A stretch of DNA of 64,000 bases. It comes from Pseudobacteriovorax antillogorgiicola (lineage in GTDB: Bacteria > Bdellovibrionota_B > Oligoflexia > Oligoflexales > Oligoflexaceae). The notes under the pieces were generated by a model that did no database searches, had not been told where the DNA came from, and was given only the letters and a program-made list of their open reading frames with translations. The stretch lies in the NCBI RefSeq assembly GCF_900177345.1, contig NZ_FWZT01000018.1, positions 103,052 through 167,051 on the forward strand. The letters are read 5' to 3'. The translations under genes were made by a program, and so were the position numbers. Below, piece after piece: positions 18,633-28,400 of this stretch; position 1 is the stretch's first letter; each line of letters opens with the position of its first letter.

Positions 18633-19190
18633 TTGAAATTTTTTGCTGGTATTAGTTTCATCTTTCTTTGTTCTTGCGTCCATCTTAGCTACCCTCAGTA
18701 TGCTGATTTAATGGAGGGAGAATCCGTTAACGTCCTTGAGAATATCGCTGATCAATGTGTCTACCAAGGGTTGGTGCATGGTACCATCCGGAATAGCGAC
18801 CTAGAGTTTGCAGTGGAAAATGCCTTCCGTATGGCGCGTAACGAAGCAACTTCTATAGGCGCTGACACAATACTATATAGCGATACCCTATACCAGCCTG
18901 CGATGGGAGATCACGCGGTTGCCATCGAGTTTGAAAGCTATCGTTGTGGGCAAACAGAAGCTAATCCATTGCATGTTTCTCAGACGCAAGCCCTAGCAAG
19001 TGGTGAAGCCCAAAGGCAAAAACTTCAAGCTGAAGCGACAGCCAGAGCAGTTCATGCAGCCCATCAAGCAGCTATGCTTTCTGCACAGCAGGCGGCTCAA
19101 CAAGCTGCTATGCAAGCGGCTCAACAGGCTGCTATGCAAGCGGCTCAACAGGCTGCCCAGGCATCTACGATGCATATGCATCACCCCTAA
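18633..19190 (+). CDS. Lipoprotein with DUF4156-like body and Gln/Ala repeat tail
   Basis: 185 residues. I chose TTG 18633 because GGAG lies 8 bases upstream and it places a lipobox (IFLCSC) after a short signal sequence; TTG 18603 would add ten residues without an SD. The body (NEATSIGADTILYSDTL) resembles small DUF4156-type lipoproteins in which a conserved ARNxAxxxGA segment is typical. The C-terminal tail is AAQQAAM repeats from a 24-bp tandem repeat, ending in HMHHP. Function unknown; surface or periplasmic lipoprotein. Confidence 0.7.
   Translation: MKFFAGISFIFLCSCVHLSYPQYADLMEGESVNVLENIADQCVYQGLVHGTIRNSDLEFAVENAFRMARNEATSIGADTILYSDTLYQPAMGDHAVAIEFESYRCGQTEANPLHVSQTQALASGEAQRQKLQAEATARAVHAAHQAAMLSAQQAAQQAAMQAAQQAAMQAAQQAAQASTMHMHHP
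19092..19160 (+). repeat. 24-bp tandem repeat inside lipoprotein gene
   Basis: Units of GCGGCTCAACARGCTGCTAT plus GCAA occur at 19092-19115, 19116-19139 and partly at 19140-19160, coding AAQQAAMQ. They differ by one base, consistent with recent slippage, so tail length may vary between strains. Confidence 0.8.
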
Positions 19191-19390
19191 CCGGGTGCAC
19201 CTGGACATCTATGAAACTTTAATTTCTCTAAAAGAAAAAAGGATCACTCGATCTGGTTACCGAGCTTTGAATGTACTAATCATGGCTACTAGAGAATAGC
19301 ATTCAGGGCACGAGCTAAGCAGTGGTTCGCGTGGTTCGCGTGGTACCAAGGTACAATCAGATTCTTAGATAGCTAGGGGTCTCTGCTGTA

Positions 19391-20323
19391 TTAGATGTCT
19401 CCTACTTCGAGCTTACAACTTCTAGTATGAAGATCACTTGAAGCGTCATGGTCACTATCACATTTTAGGACAAAGTGAGCCATGTCACTCAAACTTTCCC
19501 TCTCAACAAGTAGACTGCTGTAATCTAACTCTTCCAACTTCTTTCTTAGACAAGAGTGAAAGAAGCTTCCAGGGATTGTGTGCCGAAATTTCTTTATAAC
19601 TGGCGGCTTGCCCCGACTCACAAGAAGCTCGAAAATTTCATTTCCCTCAAGGATAACTGTACCGCCTCGATAAACTCCTGTTTCGTTAGCCATACAGCCT
19701 TGAAATCTATCGATGCGATTTCGCAGAAAAATAGCCAGTGTAGTTCTATTTCTTATTTTAACTTCTCCAGCTTTCGGCAAGAGACTAGACAACGAGATTT
19801 TCTGTTTAGCTCTAGTCTTAGTTTTAGGATTTGGGACACCGTCCTTCCCATTGCAATCAAACCTAGATTCGGCAGAATGCTCGAAAATCACTTTTCTATT
19901 GATAATTTTTGCCCCGTTGTAAGATATAAGGCAGGCGTTGGAACTTTTGCCAATAAAGACCAAAAGTTTCTTAAGATGTCGATCCTCAATCTTCATTTCG
20001 TTTTCGAAGTAGAAACCTTCATACTTCACACCTCCAACAATTTTTGTTCCGGCTAATTCGTTCGCACTTATGACACCGACTTGAGATATCATTCTTGAAT
20101 CTTTGAAGTAGCTAAAAGTGATTGGTTTTTCTAATGTTGCCCAACTAACTCTGACTTCGTTACCTTGGTCTTTAATCCTCAACTTAGTTTCGTAGCTTTG
20201 GGTCTTGCTGTCGAAGGTTAGAGCAACTCCTGTCCCCTTCACTACCTCAAACGGATGAGCAGCTAACCAAGTGCTCAGCGAAATCAGACAAAATACAACA
20301 ACTACATGAAATCCTGGCCTCAT
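19391..20323 (-). CDS. Exported protein, possible AgmX/PglI-like C-terminal part
   Basis: 310 residues from ATG 20323, which has AAAGG upstream and gives a clean signal peptide (FHVVVVFCLISLSTWLAAHP); the frame is open to 20437 but that extension is implausible. The N-terminal half is beta-rich with KGTGVALTF and RVSWATLEKP. Near residue 210, LRNRIDRFQGCMANE followed by GGTVILEGNEIFELLVSRG recalls the R..I..CY / G.V...F.I.. pattern of AgmX/PglI C-terminal domains found in delta-type bacteria. It has two such Cys segments. The resemblance is weak; otherwise unknown. Confidence 0.65.
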   Translation of the reverse strand: MRPGFHVVVVFCLISLSTWLAAHPFEVVKGTGVALTFDSKTQSYETKLRIKDQGNEVRVSWATLEKPITFSYFKDSRMISQVGVISANELAGTKIVGGVKYEGFYFENEMKIEDRHLKKLLVFIGKSSNACLISYNGAKIINRKVIFEHSAESRFDCNGKDGVPNPKTKTRAKQKISLSSLLPKAGEVKIRNRTTLAIFLRNRIDRFQGCMANETGVYRGGTVILEGNEIFELLVSRGKPPVIKKFRHTIPGSFFHSCLRKKLEELDYSSLLVERESLSDMAHFVLKCDSDHDASSDLHTRSCKLEVGDI

Positions 20324-20737
20324 AGACAACCTTTCTTGGAAAAGACAAGTTTCTATCGGAATACAATCAGTAGCCCGACAGTGAAAAGAGTCCTTTGGGC
20401 GAAAAAAATTGCTTTGAGGTAAAAAAGTGTAGGTCAAAAAGATATTCGATGCGATCGCCTAGTGCGGGGGACCAATATAGGAAAAAAACTGATTGGAGAG
20501 CTAGTGGGATTTGTAGTCGCTTGCTGGGCTTAGTCAAATTTAATTTAAAGTATTCAGTAAATTATTAGACGATATACTAAAATGCGTGGGTATATTCTTT
20601 ATATCCCAATAATACAAGTAGTTTATACTGTAGTGTGTGACGTCTAACGATTGTTACTATTTATCAGATTCCGCTAAAGCTTAACAGAAAAATTCCGATA
20701 ATGAAAATGATTATCAATATTATTAGAGGGACCAATC
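20324..20737. other. AT-rich divergent intergenic region with Fur box
   Basis: 414 bp between divergent genes. The stretch 20560-20720 is very AT-rich and carries the Fur-box-like palindrome at 20697-20715. No ORF or RNA gene is visible. Confidence 0.5.
20697..20715. promoter_or_regulatory. Fur box
   Basis: GATAATGAAAATGATTATC matches 17 of 19 positions of the consensus GATAATGATAATCATTATC. It lies 22 bp before the start of the triple-HmuY lipoprotein, where bound Fur would block transcription when iron is plentiful. Confidence 0.8.
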
Positions 20738-22336
20738 ATGTTTCGTATTCTATTCGTCCTCGCATTAGTAACCTCATGCGGACGCAGTTCAGATAAAAAT
20801 AGCCACCATATGAGTGGTGAGGATTCAATTATTAGTGGGGATCAGGCTTCAGACGAGAGTGTACCTCAGGAAGCAAAAGAGCTAGGATTGCCTGTTGCAA
20901 TCACACAGAACGGCGCGATTTATGAAGTCGAGGTTGATGCTTCGTCACGGGAAGATGCTGTTTTCTTAATCTTCAAAGACGGGAGCCTTGCATTAGGAAG
21001 TGCTGAAAGTCAGTGGGCTATCTCGGTGAAACGAACGCAGTTTCAAACCAATTCAGGAACCAGTGGTAGCCTGGGGTTTGGTACTTTCGATACCGAACAA
21101 TCAGACTTTTCCGCTATCGAAAACTGCAATCCTAGTAGTATGTCCTATGATGAAGACTTACCGATTCCAGGACCTCCAGGGGCCGGGACATTTTCAGGAA
21201 ATCCAGTTCTAAATGCATGGTATAATTACGATTCAAATACTCACCAAGTTAGCTCTAAAAACCATATCTACCTGATTGCCCGTGAGGGTGAGTGCTTTAA
21301 GTTTCAGATCAATGCCTATAACGATGGAGTCTATCGTTTTACTTTAGAGGATCTCAGCCATAGCATGGAATTGCCTGGGGAAGATGAGGGTACTATCCCA
21401 GATGATGAAGGACCAGTTGTAATAGATGCATCGTCTACAGACTCAACAGTTTACCTAAAGTTTTTGGATGGCAATCTACTGATAACAGATGCAATGGATA
21501 ACTGGCACCTTTCTATAAAAAGAACCCTGTTTCAAACCAACTCAGGAACTTCCGGGTCCCTTGATTTTCGTGCCGGTGCGGCAGAGATGCCGTTCGAGGC
21601 GATGTCCGAATGTAGTGTGACAGGCCTTATCGCCGACGAGATGCTCCCGGTCCCAGGTCCTCCTGGATCAGGCGAATTCTCAGGCAACGCTATCCTCAAT
21701 GATTGGTATGACTACGACGTTCAAACCCATACCGTATCTCCAAAGGATCTGGCCTTTCTATTAAGCGATAGCAAGTCGTGTTTTATGTTTCAAATTCTTA
21801 GTTATCAGGATGGAGTCTACGAATTGAAGACTACTGAGTTACCAGTTGGGAATATATCAGAGCCTGAAGATCTTAGTCAGCATCTTGGAATAGATGCCAG
21901 TTCATCTATAGAGGCAGTTTTCATCGGCTTTCACGAAGGTCAACTGACAGCTACTAGCTCTGATGGACAGTGGGTTTTGTCGGTGAAGAGAACAATGTTT
22001 CAATCAAACTCTGGTTCCAGTGGGGATGGTAGTTTCGGAGTCTATGAGTCTGCTCTTACATTCGAAGATATCATCACTTGTGATTTTGAAACTTTAAGCT
22101 TTGACGAAGCCCTACCGGTCCCAGGACCACCCGGATCTGGAACATTTTCAGGAAATCCTGTATTAAATGATTGGTATAACTACGACTCCGTAACTCACCA
22201 AGTCAGCTCGAAAGAAGCGGTATATGTAGTTTCCGATGGAGATATGATCTGTTTTAAGATTCAAGTTTTGTCGTATATAGATGGCCTTTATCAAGTTCGA
22301 TCTGAGGAATTAAGTCTTCAGGAAGAACCGATCTAG
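20738..22336 (+). CDS. Lipoprotein with three tandem HmuY-like haem-binding domains
   Basis: 532 residues with a lipoprotein signal (FVLALVTSC). Three repeats of about 150 residues (roughly 65-210, 230-375, 390-525) each contain an ISVKRTQFQTNSGTSG-type motif, a PVPGPPGSGTFSGN segment, WYNYD and a final FKFQI..Y.DGVY strand. W..S.KRT..TNSGTSG and the WY.Y/K..YL strands are the signature of the HmuY family, haem-binding lipoproteins that feed haem to a TonB receptor. Single-domain HmuY is usual; three in tandem is not. The Fur box just upstream agrees with a role in iron or haem acquisition. Acidic linkers separate the repeats. Confidence 0.85.
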   Translation: MFRILFVLALVTSCGRSSDKNSHHMSGEDSIISGDQASDESVPQEAKELGLPVAITQNGAIYEVEVDASSREDAVFLIFKDGSLALGSAESQWAISVKRTQFQTNSGTSGSLGFGTFDTEQSDFSAIENCNPSSMSYDEDLPIPGPPGAGTFSGNPVLNAWYNYDSNTHQVSSKNHIYLIAREGECFKFQINAYNDGVYRFTLEDLSHSMELPGEDEGTIPDDEGPVVIDASSTDSTVYLKFLDGNLLITDAMDNWHLSIKRTLFQTNSGTSGSLDFRAGAAEMPFEAMSECSVTGLIADEMLPVPGPPGSGEFSGNAILNDWYDYDVQTHTVSPKDLAFLLSDSKSCFMFQILSYQDGVYELKTTELPVGNISEPEDLSQHLGIDASSSIEAVFIGFHEGQLTATSSDGQWVLSVKRTMFQSNSGSSGDGSFGVYESALTFEDIITCDFETLSFDEALPVPGPPGSGTFSGNPVLNDWYNYDSVTHQVSSKEAVYVVSDGDMICFKIQVLSYIDGLYQVRSEELSLQEEPI

Positions 22337-22376
22337 ATGATATAAGCTTTCTCTCTGAGAAGGACACTAAAGAATA

Positions 22377-25223
22377 CTAGGAGCTTTTCAAGCTAAGTTG
22401 CTGCGATTCAAGAGGGAAGACAGGTATTTTAATAATAAACTCAAAATCGTAGTAGCCTGGCTTTTTTTCGAGACCTAAGACAAGTTGGATGGAGCCATCG
22501 ATTTCATCTAGAAATCGCCTGACGGCCTCCATTCCAACTCCCCTCCCTGAAATCTCCGATACAGACTGAGCTGTCGAGACACCAGTATGAAAGACGCTTT
22601 CAGCAATCTCCTGCTGAGTGCTATCTTGGTTAAGAATTCCTTTCTTGATGCCAGTCTCTTTTAGTTGATCCAGTGCCATACCTCTACCATCGTCGCTCAT
22701 ATGAATTTCAAGCAGACCATCAGAAACTTTTGCATGCATCTTGATAGTGCCATGGACTGACTTATTTGCTCTTTTTCGTTCATCTATCGATTCGATTCCA
22801 TGATCAAGTGAGTTCCTTAACAGGTGGATCATGCATTGGTCCAACGTGATCTTGGCTTGGCTGGGTATGCCAAGATCTGGTGCGCTGACATCGAAATTTG
22901 GCTCTTCTTTATCCAGATCTCTTGCTATCTTGATAGCTCGATTCTTATACTCCTCGAAAACACCTGGGAGTTGTTCAAAGATCATATCGGTTAGTGTTTG
23001 GGTGTGTTTATGAATAATTTCGATTATGCTGTCAGATAGAATCGATTCCTGGCTTATGAAAGACTTTAGAAAATAGTAGTGTTGCTCAATAAACTCTCGA
23101 TCTACCTTTACCTTACCGATATCGCTTAAACGATTGAGCTTTTCTTCATTGATCTTTTTGTAGCTAACCCAAGTTTGTTTACATTCCTCGATGTCGCACT
23201 GAAGCCGCTTCATATTCGGGGGCTCGCCCCGTAGAATTTCGGAATAGTGTTCCTCGGCATGGTGGATCACTTTCGCCAAATCAGTGAGGTGTAAAGTTCG
23301 AGCGGCTCCTTTTATGGTATGTGCGTTGACAAATAGCATTTTAATTTGTTCCTCTCGAATATTGGCTCCAAGAATCAATCTTTCGTTCTCTTGAAGTAGT
23401 TGTTCAGAGGTTGAAAAAAACTGTTCCGCTTTTCCAGTAGGCACATTGGCAAGCTCCTGGAGTCGATTCATCTCGATTCTTTGGAAGGTTGTTTCTAGCT
23501 CCAATATTCTCTCCGAGGTGACATCAAGTAGTGTCACTAAAATAGACTGTATAACTCCTTCGCTTGATGCTTGATAGTTCCAAGTAGCCTTTAGAAATTT
23601 GAGTTTACCATTAATGTTGTAGCCAAATTCACTGGGGAATTTATCTGCATTCACTTCAAAGTTGAGATCCCGTTCTCCAATACATAGCAGTATCGTTTGC
23701 CAGATCTGGTCGATACGATCGCCGCTGAGGTCAGTCGAACAAAGAATTTCATCTTTAAAGCTTTTCTGTTCTATGTCATCATGCTCTATGATCGACTTCA
23801 AGTGGGCAGAATAATCGGATCCAATCAGGCCTTGCTGGCGAATTGATAAGACGCCTTGTGGAATATGATCAAATAGAGATCGAACCTCTCGTGTTTTCTC
23901 GTCTACAAGGGACTCAAGGTTATGGTTGAACTCTTTAAGCTGACGTTGCTGGCGCAAACTCCGGCGATAGGTAACAGAAAATTCCTTGGCATTGGCTAAC
24001 GCGAGGGATAGAACCATACAAAAATTTGCTGTGAGGATATAGTAACCTTGTTCGGTTTCAGACCCTGAAGTATATATTTGAAGAAGTGGTGCCTGAAATA
24101 GGATCATGCCTGTGATGCCCATGAGTAGATAGGACAGTCCTGTGATCTTGTTTCTGAAACCAATCACAAGAGCAGCAATTAAGAATATAATACTGAGGGC
24201 AAATTTAGAGACAAATAGTACTCTTGAGACTGTTAAGATTTCTAGCCATATAGAAATGACAGTGATGATACTTAGCGCTAGACAAAAGGCAGAGAGTCTC
24301 TTAACTAGCTTCTGAGGAAGGTAACTTCGATTGATATAGAGCAACAGTTGTTGGAGAACACCTATACAGATTGCGTTGGCAGCGGTAAACGTATTTAAGT
24401 ATTCGGATGGTGTTTGATTTGTCTCCAAGGAGTAAAGTAAGGAGAGAGTAAAACCACTAAAGGCGTAGAGGCTAAGCAAAAACGATGAATAGTTTGATCG
24501 TCGAAATAGCCATATAAATCCATAAAATACAGCGAGGATAAGGAAACAACCGATAAAGCTTTGTCGAATTAGACTCCTATTTTGTATCATAGACCTTAAG
24601 TAATAGTAGTCTCCTATGAATAGCATGGAGTGATGGATTAAGCTTATATTGCTGCCATTTCGTTTGGAACTAACATGGGAGATTAGATAGAAATCATCCT
24701 GCGTTTCAAATTGAATCAGAGGAGTGTTGGTTATGCGGTACTCAGGGTTCTTGGTTGATTCTCTACTTAAATTCCCAAATTCAAGAGCTTTAATAATGTT
24801 GTTGCCAGTAACAATGTAGCTAACTTGAGGGTGATAAATGCGAGTTATCTCCATTCCCAAAGGACTAGAATAGTCATTCTTGATCTTAAGAAGATAGGTT
24901 CCCCAATGAGCTGAAACAGTTTCGTTGGGGTGGTTATATGTTTTTTGATTCATCCTTGTGATGACTGACTTCGCTTTCAGTTCTTCAAATCGCTCCGAAT
25001 TGAAACTATGAGGGTCGACCCATGTCTCGGGAACAAAGAGGATCTCCCCATAAATCTTAGTGATCTCTTGGGAGTTCAAACCTCGGATGTCAGCAACACC
25101 TTTATCTATATCGAAATGATTTTCCTCAGCGAAGCGATACACGCTGATTTTATGGAATAGGCTGGTATCAGCAAGTGTAATGCATGGCGTAAGGAGTGCT
25201 AGTAGAAATATCCATGCTGTCAT
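22377..25223 (-). CDS. Second 7TM-DISM sensor with PAS-like, Hpt and CheA-like ATPase domains
   Basis: 948 residues with the same order as the kinase ending at 1224: signal peptide, periplasmic DISMED2-like domain (about 50-190), seven membrane helices (about 210-400), coiled coil, PAS-like region, Hpt domain with His635 in NAHTIKGAAR, then a CheA-type ATPase (N-box HLLRNSLDHGIE about 801, DDGRGM, GRGVGME about 893). No P5 or receiver domain is present. GAGGAT precedes the ATG. It converges with the triple-HmuY gene across 40 bp. Sequence identity to the other kinase is concentrated in the Hpt/ATPase part, so the two probably share downstream partners but sense different ligands. Confidence 0.9.
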   Translation of the reverse strand: MTAWIFLLALLTPCITLADTSLFHKISVYRFAEENHFDIDKGVADIRGLNSQEITKIYGEILFVPETWVDPHSFNSERFEELKAKSVITRMNQKTYNHPNETVSAHWGTYLLKIKNDYSSPLGMEITRIYHPQVSYIVTGNNIIKALEFGNLSRESTKNPEYRITNTPLIQFETQDDFYLISHVSSKRNGSNISLIHHSMLFIGDYYYLRSMIQNRSLIRQSFIGCFLILAVFYGFIWLFRRSNYSSFLLSLYAFSGFTLSLLYSLETNQTPSEYLNTFTAANAICIGVLQQLLLYINRSYLPQKLVKRLSAFCLALSIITVISIWLEILTVSRVLFVSKFALSIIFLIAALVIGFRNKITGLSYLLMGITGMILFQAPLLQIYTSGSETEQGYYILTANFCMVLSLALANAKEFSVTYRRSLRQQRQLKEFNHNLESLVDEKTREVRSLFDHIPQGVLSIRQQGLIGSDYSAHLKSIIEHDDIEQKSFKDEILCSTDLSGDRIDQIWQTILLCIGERDLNFEVNADKFPSEFGYNINGKLKFLKATWNYQASSEGVIQSILVTLLDVTSERILELETTFQRIEMNRLQELANVPTGKAEQFFSTSEQLLQENERLILGANIREEQIKMLFVNAHTIKGAARTLHLTDLAKVIHHAEEHYSEILRGEPPNMKRLQCDIEECKQTWVSYKKINEEKLNRLSDIGKVKVDREFIEQHYYFLKSFISQESILSDSIIEIIHKHTQTLTDMIFEQLPGVFEEYKNRAIKIARDLDKEEPNFDVSAPDLGIPSQAKITLDQCMIHLLRNSLDHGIESIDERKRANKSVHGTIKMHAKVSDGLLEIHMSDDGRGMALDQLKETGIKKGILNQDSTQQEIAESVFHTGVSTAQSVSEISGRGVGMEAVRRFLDEIDGSIQLVLGLEKKPGYYDFEFIIKIPVFPLESQQLSLKSS

Positions 25224-25261
25224 TCAGCTATCCTCTGTAGAGATCCGTATCATTTATCGGT

Positions 25262-25280
25262 ACTTATGAAAATGATTGAA
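25262..25280. promoter_or_regulatory. Weak Fur-box-like site upstream of second kinase
   Basis: The sequence around ATGAAAATGATT, 40-57 bp upstream of the kinase start at 25223, shares its 12-bp core with the strong Fur box at 20697 but matches the outer bases poorly. It may be a weak Fur site or chance. Confidence 0.25.
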
Positions 25281-25364
25281 GAAATCTCTTATGAATCGTT
25301 GCAGAAGAGTCGCGATGACTAAATCTATATCAATAAATATAGTGGGTTGTGTTTTTAGGGGGCT

Positions 25365-25400
25365 GCAGGCCGAGACCTGTTAAAGGCAGTCTCGACCTGC
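25365..25400. terminator. Hairpin after the fusion gene
   Basis: GCAGGCCGAGAC (25365-25376) and GTCTCGACCTGC (25389-25400) pair at 11 of 12 positions around a 12-nt loop, 10 bp past the stop of the gene ending at 25410. No U-tract is present. Confidence 0.55.
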
Positions 25401-25409
25401 TAGGTCGTG

Positions 25410-28400
25410 TTAGATAAGCTCTTTTCGGAAGACTTTCAGTCTATTAAGACCGCCGTCGGGAAAGATTTTTAAACCGACTGCCGAGAATACTTGGTCACTA
25501 TCGATCGAAAGTCTCAACTTATTACCGGCATAGGCTTTTGTTTTTGAAGTCTTGATAAGCTCAGTTTCTTTGTTGTTATCGAAACCGACGATGCTGATCT
25601 CATTAGGGTTGTTGTTCTTAAAAAACGTGAAGTCGATTTCGATATGAGAAATTGCAATTGGCTCTGCTAGCTGCACTTTTATATATTCAAAGTTTTCTCT
25701 ATCGCGACTGCGGGCACTCTCAAATCCATCGAACATATGAAGTGGTGGCAGCGGAGAAAGTATCGCTTCCGCGGGGCCATAATGCTCGTTGGAAACATCT
25801 AGAATCCTGGCTCCCCGATAGCTTGAAGCAAAGTTTTTTTCATCATACTTCTTAGTTGGCAAATGACTTAGAATGCTCGTCGGGAGGGATGGTAACTTTG
25901 AAACTTTGGGAATTTCGTAGTCAAACCGTTTCCCTCTACTATCCTTCTGGAGTTTGAATTGGCCTTTGAGGTCTTCTGGAAGGTCTTCATAGAGACCGAG
26001 GCGGCTGATCCCACCATCTGGATACATCTTGAGCCGCCATTGACAGTACTTAGGGCTCTCGTTGTCAAGCCGAATTCGGTGTAGACTATGACCCGAAAGT
26101 GGGAAGTCTTCTAAGATAGGTTGCCAATTTTGCTTGTCCGAAGCACGTCCATATAGTGACGCTTGAGCACCATGATTGCCGTCGTGGTATTCGGTGGAAA
26201 TCTGAATATACCGGACTTTACTGAGTTTCTGAATATTCATCTGGACTTCGTCAACACCTTTCGAATTGTGGCGTCGTGTTTCCCAGCTATCCATGACTTT
26301 CCCCTGCTTACCAAACAAGCTTGGGTCGAACGATGGGAGCCTGTCAGAAATCAAGTTCTCGGCTCGTGCAAAACTCTGATCGCTCACATATGTAATAGTT
26401 GCGTCATTTAAGATATTAAATTCAGCTATAGGGTCCAACTGTCCCTTATCAACTATGTTTTCCGGTAAGAGAGGCTCAAAACATCTGAATACTAAGTCCT
26501 TGAATCCGCGGTTAACTATCTGTTCTTGAGCTATGGACGTTAAGTCTGAGCATTGTTTGAACTGATGAGTATCAATACCTCGATAGGACTTCTCTGTAAG
26601 TATCAATTGAGCTAATCGGGAAAGATAAGGCACTCCATTATTGTCACCATTGCATAGGATCGTGAAGCCTTTTCCTCTATCGGGACCATCAAAACAGTGC
26701 AAAAACATCGCTCGAAATCCCTCATTAGCACCCTGATGGATTGCAAACCGATTTTGACCAGCCTTTCCAACGAATATGCCAAGTCCCATTTCTAATCCCA
26801 TAAACTCCACAGAGCCCTTGTCATCACCGTGGAGCATCTTTATTGCAGTGTCATGAGAGATAGCTCCGGAGCCATCTAGATTGTGGTAGGCTTGCTCTAG
26901 ATGACTCAAGAAGCGACAAACAGATTCTGCGTTGGCTTTAAAGCCTGCTGCAAAGCCTGGAAACCAAAATGGCCCTTTCGAGAAGGGTTCACCATTCTCT
27001 TGGATCGGTTCGGCTAATGAATGACTGAGATCAGAGCGGTCCAGACTCATATGATGGATGTCTAGCTCACTGAAGAAGCGTTTGGCGTGTTCGAAAGTTT
27101 GCCCTTTAGTTAGAAGATCGACGATATGTTCTAGCACCATGAAACCGGCTCCCGAGTAACTGAATCTAGAGCCTGGCTGATAAATGACCTCGATACTCTC
27201 ATAGCCAAACTCTTCAGGGTCGTGTAGCAGGCTATAGATATTTTTCGGGGCCTGGTCTAAAGGGATTGCCTTTACGTAGTGCATATTGAGCCCTGTGTGG
27301 CTCATAAGATCCTTTATGGCAAGCTCTTCCAACCACTCAGGGTTCTCTCGGCAAGTCAGTCGAAATGGAGAATCGAGAAGCTCTAGGATCCTGTTAACAT
27401 TGTCATCGATCGAAATGAGGTGTTCGCTCATTAATTCCATAGCAAAAGCACTGGCGATGGACTTACTAAGAGAAGCAATATCGAATCGGGTTTCAGGTTT
27501 AACTGGCTCGGAGCCCCGTTTTGTATCACCCCATGAAAGACTCTGAATGGAACCATTTTCGCTTACTGCTAAGCTGGTCCCTACTATTCCATACTGCTTG
27601 GCTAAAGATTCGCCTTTGGCGGCGATGGAGTCAGGCGGCTGATTTTGAAGTCGATTGAGAGTAATCGCTCCGAGGGCTTGCTGAGCATGAGTTAGTTCTT
27701 GGCTGGGTGAATTTCTAAGGCGTGTTTGTAGCGATTCAAGCATACGGGAGCCACTCAAGCCTTGAGCCGAGATCAAAAACTTAAAGCCGAACAATCTTTT
27801 GTACTGATCCCCGAGGCTCAATAGTTTTTCTCTTATATCTTGATCATCGCTTACCCCTGCCTGTTCACTCGCGGCTTTTTTATCTAAGCTGGCTCGCTCG
27901 GCGCCGATATCACCGTGATGCCTTGCAGCCTCTTGAACTTCTTCGATAGTGAGTGTTTGAAAAAAGTTCGAAACAGCATCACTATCCATGATTGGTAAGT
28001 CAGCCATGGTTTTTGCAAACCGATGGCAGGCACAGGCGTCATAGTAGGAGAGATACCGATCAAGCCAAGGACTAAGTCTATATTTCCCTGGGCACAAGTT
28101 CTGAGCTTCACGTAGAGGGTCCTCCGCCTCCCGAATTGTTTCAATCGTAAAAGGTAGCAGTAGTTCAGTTGCAAACTCAACTGGTTCAGGATCAGTCATT
28201 AACTGCAGCATGATCTGGAATGCAATGGGGTACCATTTTTTACTGTGCTCATCCCATTTAACTTGAACGGACTTTTCGTTGCTGGTGAGATCCTGTTGGA
28301 TAAATATCTGCTCTTCATAGGCGATTCTAATGTAGTCGCCTAAGGAGAAGCGACCATGGTAAATTTCATGCCAAACCTCCCACCGTGAGCGCTCGGCTGT

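Noticed and set aside
19322..19343. TGGTTCGCG direct repeat as a CRISPR or regulatory array
   Set aside because: Only two short copies, no spacers.
25262..25280. Strong Fur box upstream of the second kinase
   Set aside because: Only the 12-bp core matches; kept as a low-confidence site rather than a finding of iron control.
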